This document shows positions 1-13,740 of a DNA stretch of 64,000 bases, piece by piece. The number at the start of each line of letters is the position of its first letter. The first letter of the stretch is position 1. This DNA is from Sclerodactyla briareus. Its lineage: Eukaryota > Echinodermata > Holothuroidea > Dendrochirotida > Sclerodactylidae. Location of the stretch: NCBI GenBank assembly GCA_026419785.1, contig JAODTK010000666.1, forward strand, positions 62,001 to 126,000, read 5' to 3'. The notes beneath the pieces were generated by a model, which was not told the origin of the DNA, did not search any database, and saw only the letters and a list, made by a program, of their open reading frames with translations. The translations under genes and the position numbers were made by a program.

Positions 1-3000
1 ATTCATGACCAATAGGAACACCAAAATGGGGAGACACCGCGTATATATACTGAGAATTTCAGTTATTTGCTGCAATAGGCATATCATGTCAACATTACAT
101 CGTACAATGTCCTTTTTTTCCCTTTGAAATAGGCTGTTAAATAGACCATCTATGCATTATTTTAACTGTGCCTATGTTCGAATAGTCTGCATGATGGATT
201 GTTGAAGAGTTTCATAACCTGATCAGTGGGAATTTCCGCAAGTCTTGGAATCTACTGCACTCGGGTTGGATAGGATCCACTCCGAAATCGACCAACCTGG
301 GAAATTTCGGTCTTCTTTTGCCCACCCCAGGCATTGAAATACCAAAACTACTGAACAAACTTCATCCGGTAAAATTTAAAATGTTCGTCGTGTCTAGTAT
401 AAGCCATATCACTCATGGAATTTCAATAGAAAACCAAGAATATTTGTGGCCACGGTGTACAAGTATGACATCAGTTTTATGCATGATGGGATGCATTTCG
501 ATCTCGCAATACAAATGCTTCACATTACACAAACATCAAATGAATATCTATACTCTGTAAACGAAAATCCATGAACTTTCCGGGTGGGACTGATAAATTC
601 AGTATTATCCAACTTTTTAAATTAGCCCCGTTATGAATCATCCTGCAGTTGCCCTGCTTAACTGAAAACATAAATGGTAAGACATTGCCTTATAAATGTC
701 ATAACAGAGGGTCTGGAAATTGGGATTTGCCAAAACTGCAGTTTTCCACTGATTTCACTGAGAGACCATCATCTTAAATCATGCAAAATGCTCTAACAAA
801 ATTGAGAAGTCTGTTAACTGACATACTACTTACTAGTATGCAGAGATCTATATAGTATAGCATACGTTGTGCGTGGCATAGCGAACACGACCTTTCCGAA
901 GCCTAATCGAAATTCAGCGGTTACCCTTCTAGTTACTCACCACGATCGATACGACCATTTGTGCAAACAAAAGGTGTGTCAAAATGTCTCGAGAACCTTC
1001 TAAACGAAGGCTCGCTTGAGCGCCGGTTGGCTACTGCAATCAAATAGTTATAAACACTATAATTTGCATCTAAATTGGAACTTAGAATGGTCGATCATCC
1101 CTAATGTTACCAACGCAGGTGCGTATACGACCAGACCGGTTTGGGGTTGGAAGAGTACTAGAAAAAAAAAAATGGACCTGTGTACCTCCGCAGTCATTCC
1201 ATCTGGTGATGTTGCTCTGATTATACAATGAACATTCCATTTATAGTCTGATGATGACTGTCTTGAATAGTCGAGAAAAAAAAAACACATGGAACGGTAA
1301 AGAGATGTACAAAAGAGGTGGAATTCTGTCAATCTACGATGACTCGCGTAAGCCCCTTAATGTAACTATGCTGAAGAAACCACCTATTGTATCCTGTAGG
1401 TTTTGTAAATCGTTGTTCGTATTCGTGAATTTGCTATTCACTCATTGTTCAGAGGAGGCAGTCTGGGTTAGCACTTGTTGAATTAAAAGTCTATATTCCG
1501 TCGGGATAGGTCATGACTTCCATATACTCACACATTTGCTCCAGAAAAGTGAGAACGCGACGAAACAGACCACCATTATGTCCTCGAGAGGCGATACGCA
1601 CTGTTTAGAGTACGTCTCATTATTCGAGCCGCCACGTTTATTTTCCTCACAGACGGTCCCAAGTGTGCAAGTCATTTCCCCTAATTTTAGAGCTGCTGTC
1701 AAAAAATCGATGTGTTTCAAAATCCAATTCGAGACGCAATTACTTCTTTGCTGGGTGGTTGGTTCCAGAGCACCAGTACTTCGGATCTGTGGTTGAAATA
1801 CCAAAAAAAAGGAGTTCAAGAGTTTCAAGAGATGTGACGTGCTGTGTTCAAATTTATGTCTCCTCGTTGATTGATCGGGTGAAGAGAGAGATCATCAAAA
1901 TGACGCGTGATGTTATGATTAAATACTTTATGATGAATCCGTACTTCCCCATTCAGGTCAACAAATATAAACTCATGATATTGACCCTGGTTATTTTATA
2001 TTAGCTTATCAGCCTTGAAGATGGGATGAAAGACCCTTTCACCGCCCGCTATCGATTTTACTCGAGGGGCCTGTAAATCTGTATGTAGTAATTTATAATT
2101 CTCTGAAACTAATTTCGGAGTCGTTAAAACGAAGGTTTGTGAGCCCTTTGCGCCTCTACGAATTGGCGAACCTGGGAAGTTGCTATGACGTAGTCTTCCA
2201 CGTGCATTCCGTCTGATGTAATTTTGTCTGCGGTTTGCGGAGATGCAGGATCATTGGCAGAGAGAATTTTTTAGTTCACTTCATAGTAGCTTTGCTTCTA
2301 TATACCCTGCATTGAGAGATCGCTTGTTAACCGCCACTGCTGCTTATGGAAGACTATTGCTCATAATCGCATCACTTTTTTTGTTATGACTGTCCTCAAT
2401 GTCAGTTCCGTAGCACAGTGAATTAATAACCAGGCGAAGGGGACGGGGTATTTGGCCTTCCTGGGGTCCTTTCCATAGTACACTTTAGATATTACATACT
2501 ACATGCTACTATTCGCATTGGAAGTGGAAAAACGTTATGCGCTCTAGAATGGAGGAGGAATGAAATCTGCTTTGCACAAATTTGTCCCCGGGAACTAATA
2601 TTAAAATCAACCCATTCGGCTTCTCACGTTGATAGTAGTTATTACATCGCACTTAATTACCAGTAATCCTTATAGTTAACCTTGGGTTATATACAAAGAA
2701 GAGAGGAGAAGGAGAACGATAACTTTAGACCTATTATTGACAGCAGTTAATTAACAAAAGCCACGTGTGGTGATTCAATCGGTTGAAATGAGTCTGGTAT
2801 TTCCCTCAATTAACGTCACGAAAAAAAAATAACAAACCAACAATGAACTACGGAAGTTGTTGGCATTGTGTTGATAATGAATATCCACAAGATATCAAAT
2901 ACGGGCAGTTGTATATTCCTAATCGAATGCGATAAGGCTTCTCTCCGTATTCTCTCGCCAATTACAATTCATCTCAAAAGCCATGCGTGTCGGACGGTTG

Positions 3001-4387
3001 TCGTGCTTGTCGATGTGGCCGCACGGCATGGTTTGATATCCTACGTGGGTGGTTGTAGCATTCGGTTATAATGCTATCGAGTTATCAAGTACATTGTCAC
3101 TTCTGCATTGCGGAGGCGCCAACTGGTATGGATATCGGTCTTCGGGCGCGGCAGATGGACAGGCCGACTGGGATGGAGAGGTAAATGATTACACTTCCTG
3201 TCAACATTGGTTGTTGCAGTCCTGCCGCCATATTATTAACGATACATTCACGGATGAAATACCTGTACAGTAAGGTACGGGTGATTCAAGACGGATCGCG
3301 CGTGCAATTCCCCAGTGAACAGGGTGAAGTGTTGACGCCTCCGTGCCACTGCAGCGAAACACGGCCCGTGTACCGAGGTATCGATGTGCTGCGGTCCCTT
3401 TAGTTGTGTTTGGTTTATCGGAGTGATCACGATATGTCAATAACTGACTTCTCCCAACCAAAATGCAATCAATTCGATAAAAGTGCTTCCAAAATTGTGT
3501 TATATTCATATTAGGTGTACATTCATTACAGACAATTTGCTTGGCGGCGTTTGTCATGCATGCCTTCCGCCATTTCAGTTCGAAAATTCGGGGATTACAA
3601 ATCCTCTTAGTTCTACCAGCAATATAGTCATGCTTGCGCGAAAACGATGGGCCAACTACAACGGCGAATAATAACGACCTGCATGTGTCCCAAACAAGAC
3701 AGTTGGTGTAAAATTATATTCGTTGTGTATGAAATGTCACATGTTAGCCTCTTGCACTACACTTATAATTGTCACTGAAATCGTGCCAAACGACCCCCTA
3801 TTCCAAAAATACTCATCACATTCATAAAAGCCTCTTTCGATTTAGGCCATGCCCCTGTAGGCACCCACCCCGATAATTATTACTATTCAAAAACTAAGAG
3901 CGTGATAATAATATTATACCAGCCACCCAAAACAACTATCCTTCAGGCTGCACCTACCTGACTACACGCCCTCGGTTTTATGTTGATATTTATCGCACTC
4001 CAATGAGCCAGACGTCGTCTGGGGAAAATTCAAGTCAGGCCGCATTCATCTCTTTATCTGTCCTTGACTGCCGAGGAGAAAAGTGTCACCCATCAACACG
4101 CATATTAAAAGTAGAAAGTAGAAGATTGGCGCAGATTTTCGAGTGAATTGGTAGCATCTCACTGTTTGTCACGAGCGCTGCTAATTCTGAACAAACCATT
4201 AGTGTTACATTGCTCGCCCCAGATCGACCGGAATATCGGATGTTCAAAAGCTTCGAAACGACACAGATAGCTATTTTCGAAAGGAAGACGATTGTTTCGA
4301 AAGGCACGTGTTTCTATGGGTGTATGTCCGTTATGGATGTGTGAGATGACATGACTCATACATACACAGATCCGATTCGTAAAAACA
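1..4387. other. No gene supported
   Basis: Ordinary AT-leaning sequence. The open frames are all short (at most 118 codons) and overlap on both strands. No splice-consistent exon or repeat was identified. Confidence 0.6.
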
Positions 4388-4413
4388 CTATATATATATA
4401 TATATAACCTAAT

Positions 4414-4480
<67 letters not shown>
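4388..4480. repeat. (TA)n microsatellite
   Basis: About 93 bp of TA with one short interruption (ACCTAATAG). Confidence 0.97.
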
Positions 4481-4483
<3 letters not shown>

Positions 4484-5938
4484 TGAAGCAGTGATTCAGT
4501 TCGGATCAGTCTTTTGATATGAAGATATAATCCTAATAAACTACCGGATATTCGCCGTTGACACGTTCCCTGTGTTCAGTATTAGTATATGCCTACACAA
4601 CATCGAATAGGCGTAGGTCTATGTGATACATTGACCTGTAGCGGCAAAGGCTAGGGTATCGGGGGTTAAGAGGTGGCCCAACCGAAGAATGCATTCAACA
4701 GGACAGGACATGGGACAAACATGTTGAAAACATTATTTTCATTCCATGCCTAAGTTGCGTCTCTCGACTAAATTCGTTCATTATGATAAATCAAATTGGA
4801 CGCATAGAAACATTTTGTGGAGGAACAGAATCAGAAGAATCAGATGAGATTGAAACAGAATACTTGGAACAATGATTATCAATAACAACTTCTAGCAAAC
4901 ACTTAGCCCTCGGGGCCCTCCCTAACCCTAACAAAATATATAGCAATTAAATTAAATACAATACGATTTATACGAGCAGGCAACCAGCCAAGATATTGTT
5001 AGAGATTACGTTTTGACATGTTTAGAATTTTGTCGGGGTTTGTCGGCCTCTGTTCTATCAACGCGAATGAGCCAGCGTCTTGTGTGCGCCCAATCATGTT
5101 TAGAGACGTCACTCCACAGTCCTGAATGTTCTTGTTTCTACTGTGGGGGTGGAAAAAAATGGGAAAAAACAATTGATTTAGTTCTCGTTGCCAAGACATT
5201 TTAATTATATGAAATTTCTTAAACCTTTCTGAGAAATTGGGTTAGCCTACTTACGGCACGTTAGGAACAACATGCTGATCAGACGGATATAATGGTTTAA
5301 ATGGACTCTCCGTCAGCAGGTGAACTGCATACAGAATGACGGTATCATGAATGACAATTTGTAGTATGACTAGGGTATTACTGTTTTCACTAAATCCATT
5401 TGAGTTCATAAGACGCCCCAACAATTGGCAGAGTGGTCCCTCCTTGGTCGACTGTATTCACAAGACAGCATTTCCTGGTTTGCACTCGCACTCTTGGAAT
5501 TCACTGTGTGCCCTCGAAGATTCAATTTTCTGTTTGATTGGGGCCGCCTAATCACTGCCTTGTAAACTTCAAGATTCTTTGGTCCAAATTGTAGCTGCGG
5601 TATCAGTAGTAAACGGGCAAATTTTTGGAGACTTCACATTAATCAGGAAACCTCACTTCATTTGTCGTACAGTACCTATCACTATGAATAAAGCAGTTTT
5701 TTTTTACAGCCATTTAATTTAATTGTTATATGCTTGACTAAGAAGAAAATTGTAATAAATACGAAAGTAAGGAGGTATAATCGGAAATACGTCTCCATGG
5801 TCAGGTGCATGTATCTAATATTAGGACAGTGACTTATGAAGTGTCCATTTTTGGCTGCGGGTAAGCAGCTTCACAAGTCATCATGTATCTCCTTCCGTTC
5901 GTTAGTTCGTTCGTCCATTCTTTTCGTCACGTTTCATT
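4481..5938. other. No gene supported
   Basis: Includes two copies of the telomere-like CCCTAA unit at 4919-4931, too short to mean anything. Confidence 0.6.
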
Positions 5939-6240
5939 GCGATTAACTCTGAACCGTACTCCGATCAGGTAGAAACTTGGTGGTGGATGAGCATGCCACT
6001 GGGCTAGGACTGTGTAACATTTTGTTTGCCATGATAAGATGTGAAATGTATTTAAATCCAATTAATCACGCCAATAAGTCTTCATTTCGTAACTTCTGAA
6101 CCGACATGCAATCAGGTTGCAACGTTGGTGGGTGGAGAAGCATGCACTGGCTATAGGGCTGAGTTACATTTTGTTCGCATAGCCATGGTGTGCTTGAATT
6201 TTAATCAAATCCAATGAATTACCCAATAAGTCTTTCCCCG
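5939..6240 (+). repeat. Tandem pair, period 147 bp
   Basis: AACT.CTGAACCG, CAATCAGGT, AACTTGGTGG, GAGCATGC and TTACATTTTGTT recur in order; the CTGAACCG blocks are offset by 147 bp (5951 and 6098). A CGTTCGTTAGTTCGTTCGTC stretch precedes it. Confidence 0.75.
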
Positions 6241-8934
6241 TCAGCCCATTGAGCTGTTGTGAGAGGAGGGGGTTTTTTTGTTACATTTCGTCCCTGCCTC
6301 TGCAGGATTGTTGACCATTACTCCTGATCTCCAGCGGGAGTACAGCAACAGACAAAGACCATTCCAGAGTAAGCATTATTCTTTTAACACATATCGGTCC
6401 AATATCTCATCGGTGACATAGAAATGTGTGGGCAAAGAAAGCTTCCATTAGCCAATAGGGCTTGTGCCCCCCCCACCACACCTAAATATAGGCCAATGTG
6501 GCCAATGATGGTAGACATGTTCCTTCAAGCCATCCATGGTTATGACAGAGTCAGTAGAGGTCAGTTATATGTGAACGAACAATAAATGTGAAAATGGCCG
6601 AAAAACATGCAGTGTATTCGCCACGGGAATGTGCTGTCGCAGCTACCAGAAGTTCCGACTTGACACTTCTTCGAATAATAGGGGGCAATTAGGAGAACAT
6701 TGGTGAATTAAGACGCAAACGTAATGGACTCTTCATATTCCACGATTCTAATGGAACTAACCATATAGCCTATACTCACAGGCAAACGACATTGAAAGAA
6801 ACGTGTCTTGGAAAACAGTTATCTCCAGATTTCTATAAAGAAGCCATTTCGTGCAATTTCTTGTGAAGAACCGGAGGGGACGCTCTAGTTGATGGGTGAG
6901 TGACATCCGAAATTCCACTGCGCACGAAACACCCAAATGTTCGCCTAGAGGGGGACGTGGCCGAAAAATAGGACATAGGTGGTTCCAAGATCCTCCCACT
7001 GATTATCCCTCGCTATTGGTTGATTGATTTAAGGATCAAGGGAGAGAAAACAGCCCCCGAACGGACAGTATAATGATATAAACCAACACTGATCGGGACA
7101 ATTAGGTCTACGGGGTGGGTACACGCCATATTTATGTATATGTTGTATAGGGGAGGAGGAATATGACATCAAATGCAACAGGATCCCTTGCACCCTGCAC
7201 ACTCTGAATCACAGAACAACGTTGAATGCAATGCATTAGAGGATGCTTCAGACATGAGGGACCTTATAATTGATGTAACTGAAACTGCGAGCCGACAACT
7301 ACATCCAGAGTTCATATTTTCCGGGGTTTCCTCCTGACACGATTCGGCTGGCCATCTCTGCCTATCTGGAATAGATATATGCTCTCTCAGATTATACAGA
7401 TCGGGTCTGACGTACTTTTTGAAAGATGGATGGAAGATACGCTACGAACGACATTGTTCCGTACATGATTTTTTCTCTTCTCAAAAAGCACACCGGAAGG
7501 TATATTTGTGTCTCGCCCGAAGGCATGATGAGGGAGAAGATCACTTTTTGCGTGTGTAGATGTATGTTTGTGTTGCGTGAAATGAGTTCACCTTCACCTG
7601 TTAATTTTATACGATACCGTAAGACCGAATTGTGATGACCAAATTGTGTTTGGTTATCGGCGTTGTGTGACACGATTTGATGAGGATTTGGAATAAAATT
7701 CACTAAATTTTAGATGTAGGCGTGGTGATTTATGAATTATCATATTTTAAGGACATGCAGGACCGATTCGTAAGAGATCTCTATAATCAAGGTGATTTGG
7801 CCACATTGGTATAGAGTTGAGTGAAAAACAAAAAAAATGGATTGAATAGATTTCAACGTAGAATACGCTAAGTAAGCTGATTTGCATAATCCATACAACT
7901 GTACACACATATTTTAGAGCTTATGTCGGATTTCACTTAGCCATGCGAATTCCTCGGACGTGAGTCAGGGTTACTATAGGTAAATCAATGTGTCTAAACT
8001 CTCGCCTAATTTCTGCCCAAAAAGACTCGACTTCGCCCTCCGTATTCAGCTTCTTTTTAGAAGTTTCGACGGATTATTACTATTGAAAGTCTTACGGTTT
8101 CAGTGTTTTATTGAACGTTGCAATGCAAGTAAGTGCCTGAACATGGAAGAACATGAAGATTATAATCTTCTGGTTAGATCATAAGGAAACCAACACCCAA
8201 ACTCACTCCGATCGATAACGAGGGGAAAGACGCAGATGCGAAGTCAACAGTATAATTTAACTTTTAAAAACACACAAGCATGTGGCCTCATTATGAATGG
8301 TGAATGTACTAGTTCTAGACAAAAGCATTCGTAGCATTCGAAGAGAAAATTAGATTCTCCTTTTCACTTCATGGAGTGATAAAAAAAAAAACAGAATACT
8401 GTTGTAACCGATAGCGACATGTGGGTTCCCGTTGTGACTTTTATGGGACCCAAAAACGTATTGGAGATAACACAAAGACAGGATAAGTTTCAAACTCCAA
8501 GATTTGGAATTATGAAATACGCTCTTTTCATCTACGTAGGTTTCAATTTGAAATAATTTCACTTCCAATGCCTCCAAAAACAAACCATACAAGCCACACC
8601 GATAGCACCAGAGAGTATGGAAACTGATCAACGGACCTTAGGCAAATAGTTTATACCTATCCACTGCTGAAAACTATATCAACTTCGCTCATTTAAGGAC
8701 ACTTCACCCTCAATGGTGATACCTCGTGTGAGTAGTTCCATGGTCACGAATCACTTCCCCAAATGAAACACGTTCCCACTACGTTTGATAGACATGCCTA
8801 TTCGTCTGCGCCCAATCATGCCAGCAAGGGCAGGAGGTTTTTTAATGACTTGTTGGGGAGGTTGAACATCGTTCCAGAGCTTCCTACCCTGCAGATGACA
8901 AACAAAATAGTTTCCGCGATAGACAAGTAATTGG
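6241..8934. other. No gene supported
   Basis: Only short chance frames. Nothing recognisable on either strand. Confidence 0.55.
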
Positions 8935-9135
8935 CAACCAGAAGCCGTGTTTCACTAGGCACGGCGAACAGGCGGGAACGCCGGGAAAGAACCCACGCGG
9001 AACGCGGAAGAATTCGTACGGGGTATTCCAAGTGAAGCTGCTTACGAGGAAACGCGGGGACGCGTTATACCCCGCGGAACGCGGGACTTTTGAAGTATTT
9101 GCCATGTCGAATTCTGTCCGTGTTCCGCGCACCGT
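8935..9135. other. CpG-rich spot with repeated CGCGGAACGCGG
   Basis: The 12-mer occurs at 8997-9008 and 9074-9085 within about 200 bp of unusually CpG-dense sequence, and its exact reverse complement is at 11624-11635. It may be a small unmethylated regulatory spot or part of an old repeat. Confidence 0.5.
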
Positions 9136-9163
9136 TCAGCTTCTGAGAGGCTTCGTGTTGAAG

Positions 9164-9238
9164 TATATATGTATGTATGTAGTATGTAAGTATGTATGGT
9201 ATGTATGTATGTATGTATGTATTGTATGTATGTATGTG
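9164..9238. repeat. (TATG)n microsatellite
   Basis: Imperfect TATG array with several one-base slips. The open frames on both strands across it are artefacts. Confidence 0.95.
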
Positions 9239-9337
9239 CTCCCGTCTAATCAGATGGGCTGCCAACAGTTTAGGTGCCCTTTTCGATTCCTGCCGAAGGC
9301 ACAGGAATCTATGCAGTTCAGCACCGTGCGTATAGGC

Positions 9338-9366
9338 TGTGTGTGTATTGTTGTGTGTGTGTGTGG
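9338..9366. repeat. (GT)n microsatellite
   Basis: Short interrupted GT array. Confidence 0.85.
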
Positions 9367-9529
9367 TGACACCCCTTGTCAGACACGAGGATCTAAAGAA
9401 AGCAACGCATGCATGAAGTCTACAACCTAAGGCCCAGGGGGTTGGACATATAGGGAAGATGACCCCTATTTTTGTTTTGGTGCCAGTTCGGGTCAGAAAG
9501 GTCACGAGAGGGCAAAATATTCCGAAAGC

Positions 9530-10050
9530 TATGTCACACGATATCTAAGGAACGCAACATGTATCAAGTTCAAATTAGGTATGGTGAGTTGCACGTATGG
9601 TCACGGATGAACCCTATTGTTTTTGGTGTTAGGTCAAGGTACATTCTAAGGTCACCAATGGGACATGTCTATATATCTTTGCAACGAAACATTTTAGAGG
9701 GAGGTTGTAATGAAAAGTTTTATTCGTCTGGGCGAATACCATCTGGTGACCTACTTCGACCCCATTTGACATGACCCTCGTTCTGACTTTCGACCGTGTG
9801 ACATTGAGTGCTATTTGTTTGTGATGACCAGATTCGTATTGTTGCGGGGGACAAACTATAAAGTGAATTGGACTAATGTAATAAAACAGTCCGATCACGA
9901 GCAATCTCAAGTGAACGCAATGTGTGAACGGTCAAGACAGACTAAAACTGGAATGTGTCAATTGGTACATTGACATTGACCATTTGGCAACCAAACCATG
10001 TTAGAGGGATTTTGTAACTGGAAAGTTCGTTCGTCTAGGCGAAACTACAT
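9530..10050 (+). repeat. Tandem pair, period 307 bp
   Basis: TTAGAGGG...TTTGTAA...GTCT.GGCGAA occurs at about 9694-9736 and 10001-10044, offset 307 bp, with weaker matches at 9538 and 9895. ACCCTATTGTTTTTGGTGTT near 9611 resembles the start of the units at 63 kb, so this may be the same family. Confidence 0.65.
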
Positions 10051-13000
10051 GTAGTTCGCTATGAATGGAGGTACACGTCGTTTGAACCTATGAATATTTG
10101 CGTTGGCACCTGACACTCAGCCAAATTTGATGCTTGTGGTAAGAATAAACATATTTGAATTAATTGTGCCCAGTTTGTATTCGCTATATATCCATCAGGC
10201 AGGGGTCTGTTGCTACCCAATTTGACGGAAAACCGCCACCTCCAGATGCCACCCAAGTAATATTGTGTCGATATTATTGTAAATACACCTGTAGACTCAC
10301 AATTTCATCGTTCCATTTCATGATAAACACAATTTCCCTGGACAGACTGATATTGTCTTGTGGCACTGCAGTCACGAGCATAATATCCTTAATCCATCTT
10401 GTCCTATAGTCAACAGTGGTTCTGTAATCACTGGTCCGGTCTCAAGGACAAACCTATACACGTGATATTCTTTACGTGTGTATAACCAGGCATTGCCACT
10501 AACGGCAGTGCCGAGACAAATTTTAGATGATTTATTTATGGGCATGGCTCAACAAAAGTAGGCCATCTAAAGTAATTGAAAAGAGCAAACTACCAGTAGT
10601 TTGTAAAGGCAGAGGGAGGGGTGGATTGCCCCCCTGGAAGGTTTCACTGGGAAGAAAATCCTGAAATACCGGCGTGTAGGTGCAGGCAGAGCATCCTGTT
10701 TGATACATTGTTTTCCAACAATAGCGGGAAATGTAAGGACCTCCTCCACTCGGAGAACCCAGAACACAAAATCGAACCCAGCACAACCGGGAAAACAGTT
10801 ACCACTACTATACCACCCCCCCCCCCACCCATCACCACAGGTCCATGCACCACAATTGCTAACAATTGAGTTTTAGCTGAGCTGGGCTTACAGTAGAGAA
10901 AAACTTTTTAAAGGCCTCAGTGAAAATTAGCATTAGAGGCCCCCAAACTGTTTTGTTAAAGAAAAAATTAACCATTAATGATACAAGAGAACAGAGATCT
11001 TTAGCATCTGGGTCATTACAGACTGACCCGTAATGACGAGAATGACACGTAATGTAAAGTTCGTCCTATGGAACGAAACTTCCAGACGGACTTTCATTTT
11101 CCCTGCCCAAAAGTCAGGGTCTTTGAGTCACGGAGGTCAAATCTGCTTACTTTTTTGATTTCCTTCCAAACTTGGTCAAATTGACCCGTCAGTTGGTGAA
11201 TAGGAGGAAATTTGTTTTTCTCCACAAAAGTAGTAGAATGAAGGGAATGGCCCTGAGGAAGGATAACATTTGGAATTCCACGGTTGCGACTATATAGAAT
11301 TTCAGTAAACCCGACAATATCTAATAAGGGGTTATACAAGTTTCCTGTTTGGTGGGCCTTATTAGCCATAGCCTGTTGCTTGGCAAGGATCACGACAACA
11401 GTTTTGTGTCTTGGTTCTGCGATAAATAGCTGCTGTCTCAACTACTATTCTTCAGATTCGAGCCCGGTCGTGCTTCTTCTGCAAACGTGGACAATAAGGC
11501 GCCATCGTTTTAGACTGTCATAACCTAAGTTTCGTTGCAAACAATTCCGCGTGTGTGTTTGAGTGAGCACGCGGAACGTTTTCCGTGCGTGCCTGTACCT
11601 TTTTCCGCTCCTGGTTTCCACATCCGCGTTCCGCGCGCCTTGTAAACACGGATCAAAACTGCAAGGACAATCTAGCCTAGTCATTTATTATCCAATTCCT
11701 GTGATCGGTGATTGAGACGACTACCTGGGCTAGCCAAGGGCTGGCGCAACCGCTGGACATATGTGGTTTTCCCTGTTCCGATATTTCAGTAGTCGGTACG
11801 ACATATAGTTGTACCCTAGGACCAGGGTATATTCGCACATGTACTGACCAATGTTGTAGTAAAGCCCATGTGCCTCCCCCCCTCCTCTCTCTGTCTCAAA
11901 ATATGAAATTTTCCGAAAATGTATATTCCGGAGATGATACCAAATGCATTAGAAATCCCCGCCCACTCTTCTATCTCCTCTCTTCTCTTTTTGAAAAATG
12001 GAATTTTTCAAAAAATTTATCTTCCTGGTAAGTGCAAACGACAGAGACAAAAACTCTCTCCCCCCCCCCTCGCTCTCATCCACTTCCCCTCTCTCAACAA
12101 TGTGTGCTTCAAACCTGTTTATAGTAGGCTACTCACCCCGCTCGGGAATGGGCACGTGATAAAACGTAGACTTTTCTCACGTCTAATGTAGTGATCATGT
12201 ACTACGTGGAGTGTTTGATTTACGGTGAATGTTATCCAACATCCAACTGATTCCCGCCATGCAAGAAACACGGTCAATAATTCTTACAAGACCTTAGTAA
12301 ATAATACTGCCTACCTACCACTATAACACTCTATCACTATGCGCCAGCGAGAGTGGATTTGTATTTGTTTGACACAAGGCACGTAACAGCATTAGAGACC
12401 TCTGTAACAGTTTAGGATAACCTAGCGTCGCGCGATAGTGGCCTCAGGGAAATGATGTACGTAGCACGTTTAGCCTATACGAATGCTCTTTCCCCCTGGT
12501 GTGAACATTGTTTGCCTGAGGTGTTGATTAATGTTCGCAGCGCAGACTAGCGTAGGCTAGCTGTAAATAATAACCTACGGGAATGCTATGCGGTTGAGGT
12601 AGACACGGTTGGTTTACGATGTTGACTGGTCGCATCGCTCGAGCTCGGAGTGGAGAATGTTGTGCTGGCACATCGTCTGCGCGGTGACAAGGAAAGAGTT
12701 TCATGTCACGATAAAACAAGATCAGCATTTGTACAACACGACGAGAAGGATAGCTTTACCTCCACTGCCAGCAGAGGTCATACGACACATCACATGTGCT
12801 GTACTTATCATTTGGGAGAGAGGACTTGCCGAGTTCCGATTATCTAAAATCATCCCTGATTTATCTAAACGGTATGTTGTGAACGTTGTTGGCACAGCGG
12901 GTCAATTCATTATGAACAAACATTCTAGAATTTCGACAAGTATACCATCAAGATTGATTGTGCTGGGCTTCATAACTGAAACGTATCCCTTTCTGTCGTG

Positions 13001-13177
13001 TATTGGATTGTAGCAAACGCTATTCCGTTAAAAACTTTAGCCTGCTGGTTGCCACAAGCCTGCTTGACATAGTTATATTATTTTTGTGGCTTTCCGCGTC
13101 CTTGAGAGAAATTTCAATTATGATTGAAATGGATCTCTGAGGAATCAATTTCAAACAAGGGACTGGAATCTCTTTAA
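10051..13177. other. No gene supported
   Basis: Holds C runs at 10816 and 12060, and the inverted CGCGGAACGCGG match at 11624. The open frame at 12609-13013 (134 codons) has no recognisable family. Confidence 0.55.
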
Positions 13178-13240
13178 CCCCCCATAACCCCCCCACCCCC
13201 CACAACCATCCCCCCGCACCCCCCCACCCCCTTTCCCCAA
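13178..13240. repeat. C-rich low-complexity tract
   Basis: C runs of 5 to 8 broken by A, T and G. Confidence 0.9.
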
Positions 13241-13623
13241 ACGATATCTGCAATGTATTACACGCGATAATATTACACTACACGGTAATAGCCGTGGGTA
13301 ATATTATTGCAGCAATAAATAAGGAGCGCTGAGGCCCTGCATTGATCTGGAAAGGTGAAGACGTCATCGGAGAGGCTGAATGAACCGAGACAAATCGGAA
13401 CCAATGCATCCGTGAAGGCATATGAAGAATGGATTGAACGCCTAATTCAGTCAGATAGAGTAACATTCCTCGAAACAACACAACTCGCGACTCACAGCTT
13501 CTAGTTCTAGTTTTCGATTACCCGATTATGTTAAGGGCGTCGTAATTGAACTTTTCACTGAACCTCGTAGTAAGGGGGAGAGGGCTGTTTAGTTAAACGC
13601 AAATGCCTCACGCAAATGCCAAA

Positions 13624-13740
13624 CCCCCCCCCCCCCACCCCCCCCCCCCCCCCCCCCCCCCACCCCCCCCCCCACCCCCCCCCCCCCCCCCCCCCACCCC
13701 CCCACACCCCCACCCCCCCCCCCACCACCCCCCCCCACCC
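13624..13740. repeat. Poly-C tract with scattered A
   Basis: 117 bp, almost entirely C, broken only by single A bases. The open frames rich in Pro and His here are artefacts. The length is unreliable in any assembly. Confidence 0.97.

Noticed and set aside
4919..4931. Telomere-like CCCTAACCCTAAC
   Set aside because: Only two units, expected by chance.
9032..9505. Overlapping plus and minus open frames of 132 and 146 codons
   Set aside because: Both run through the TATG array, whose lack of stops inflates them.
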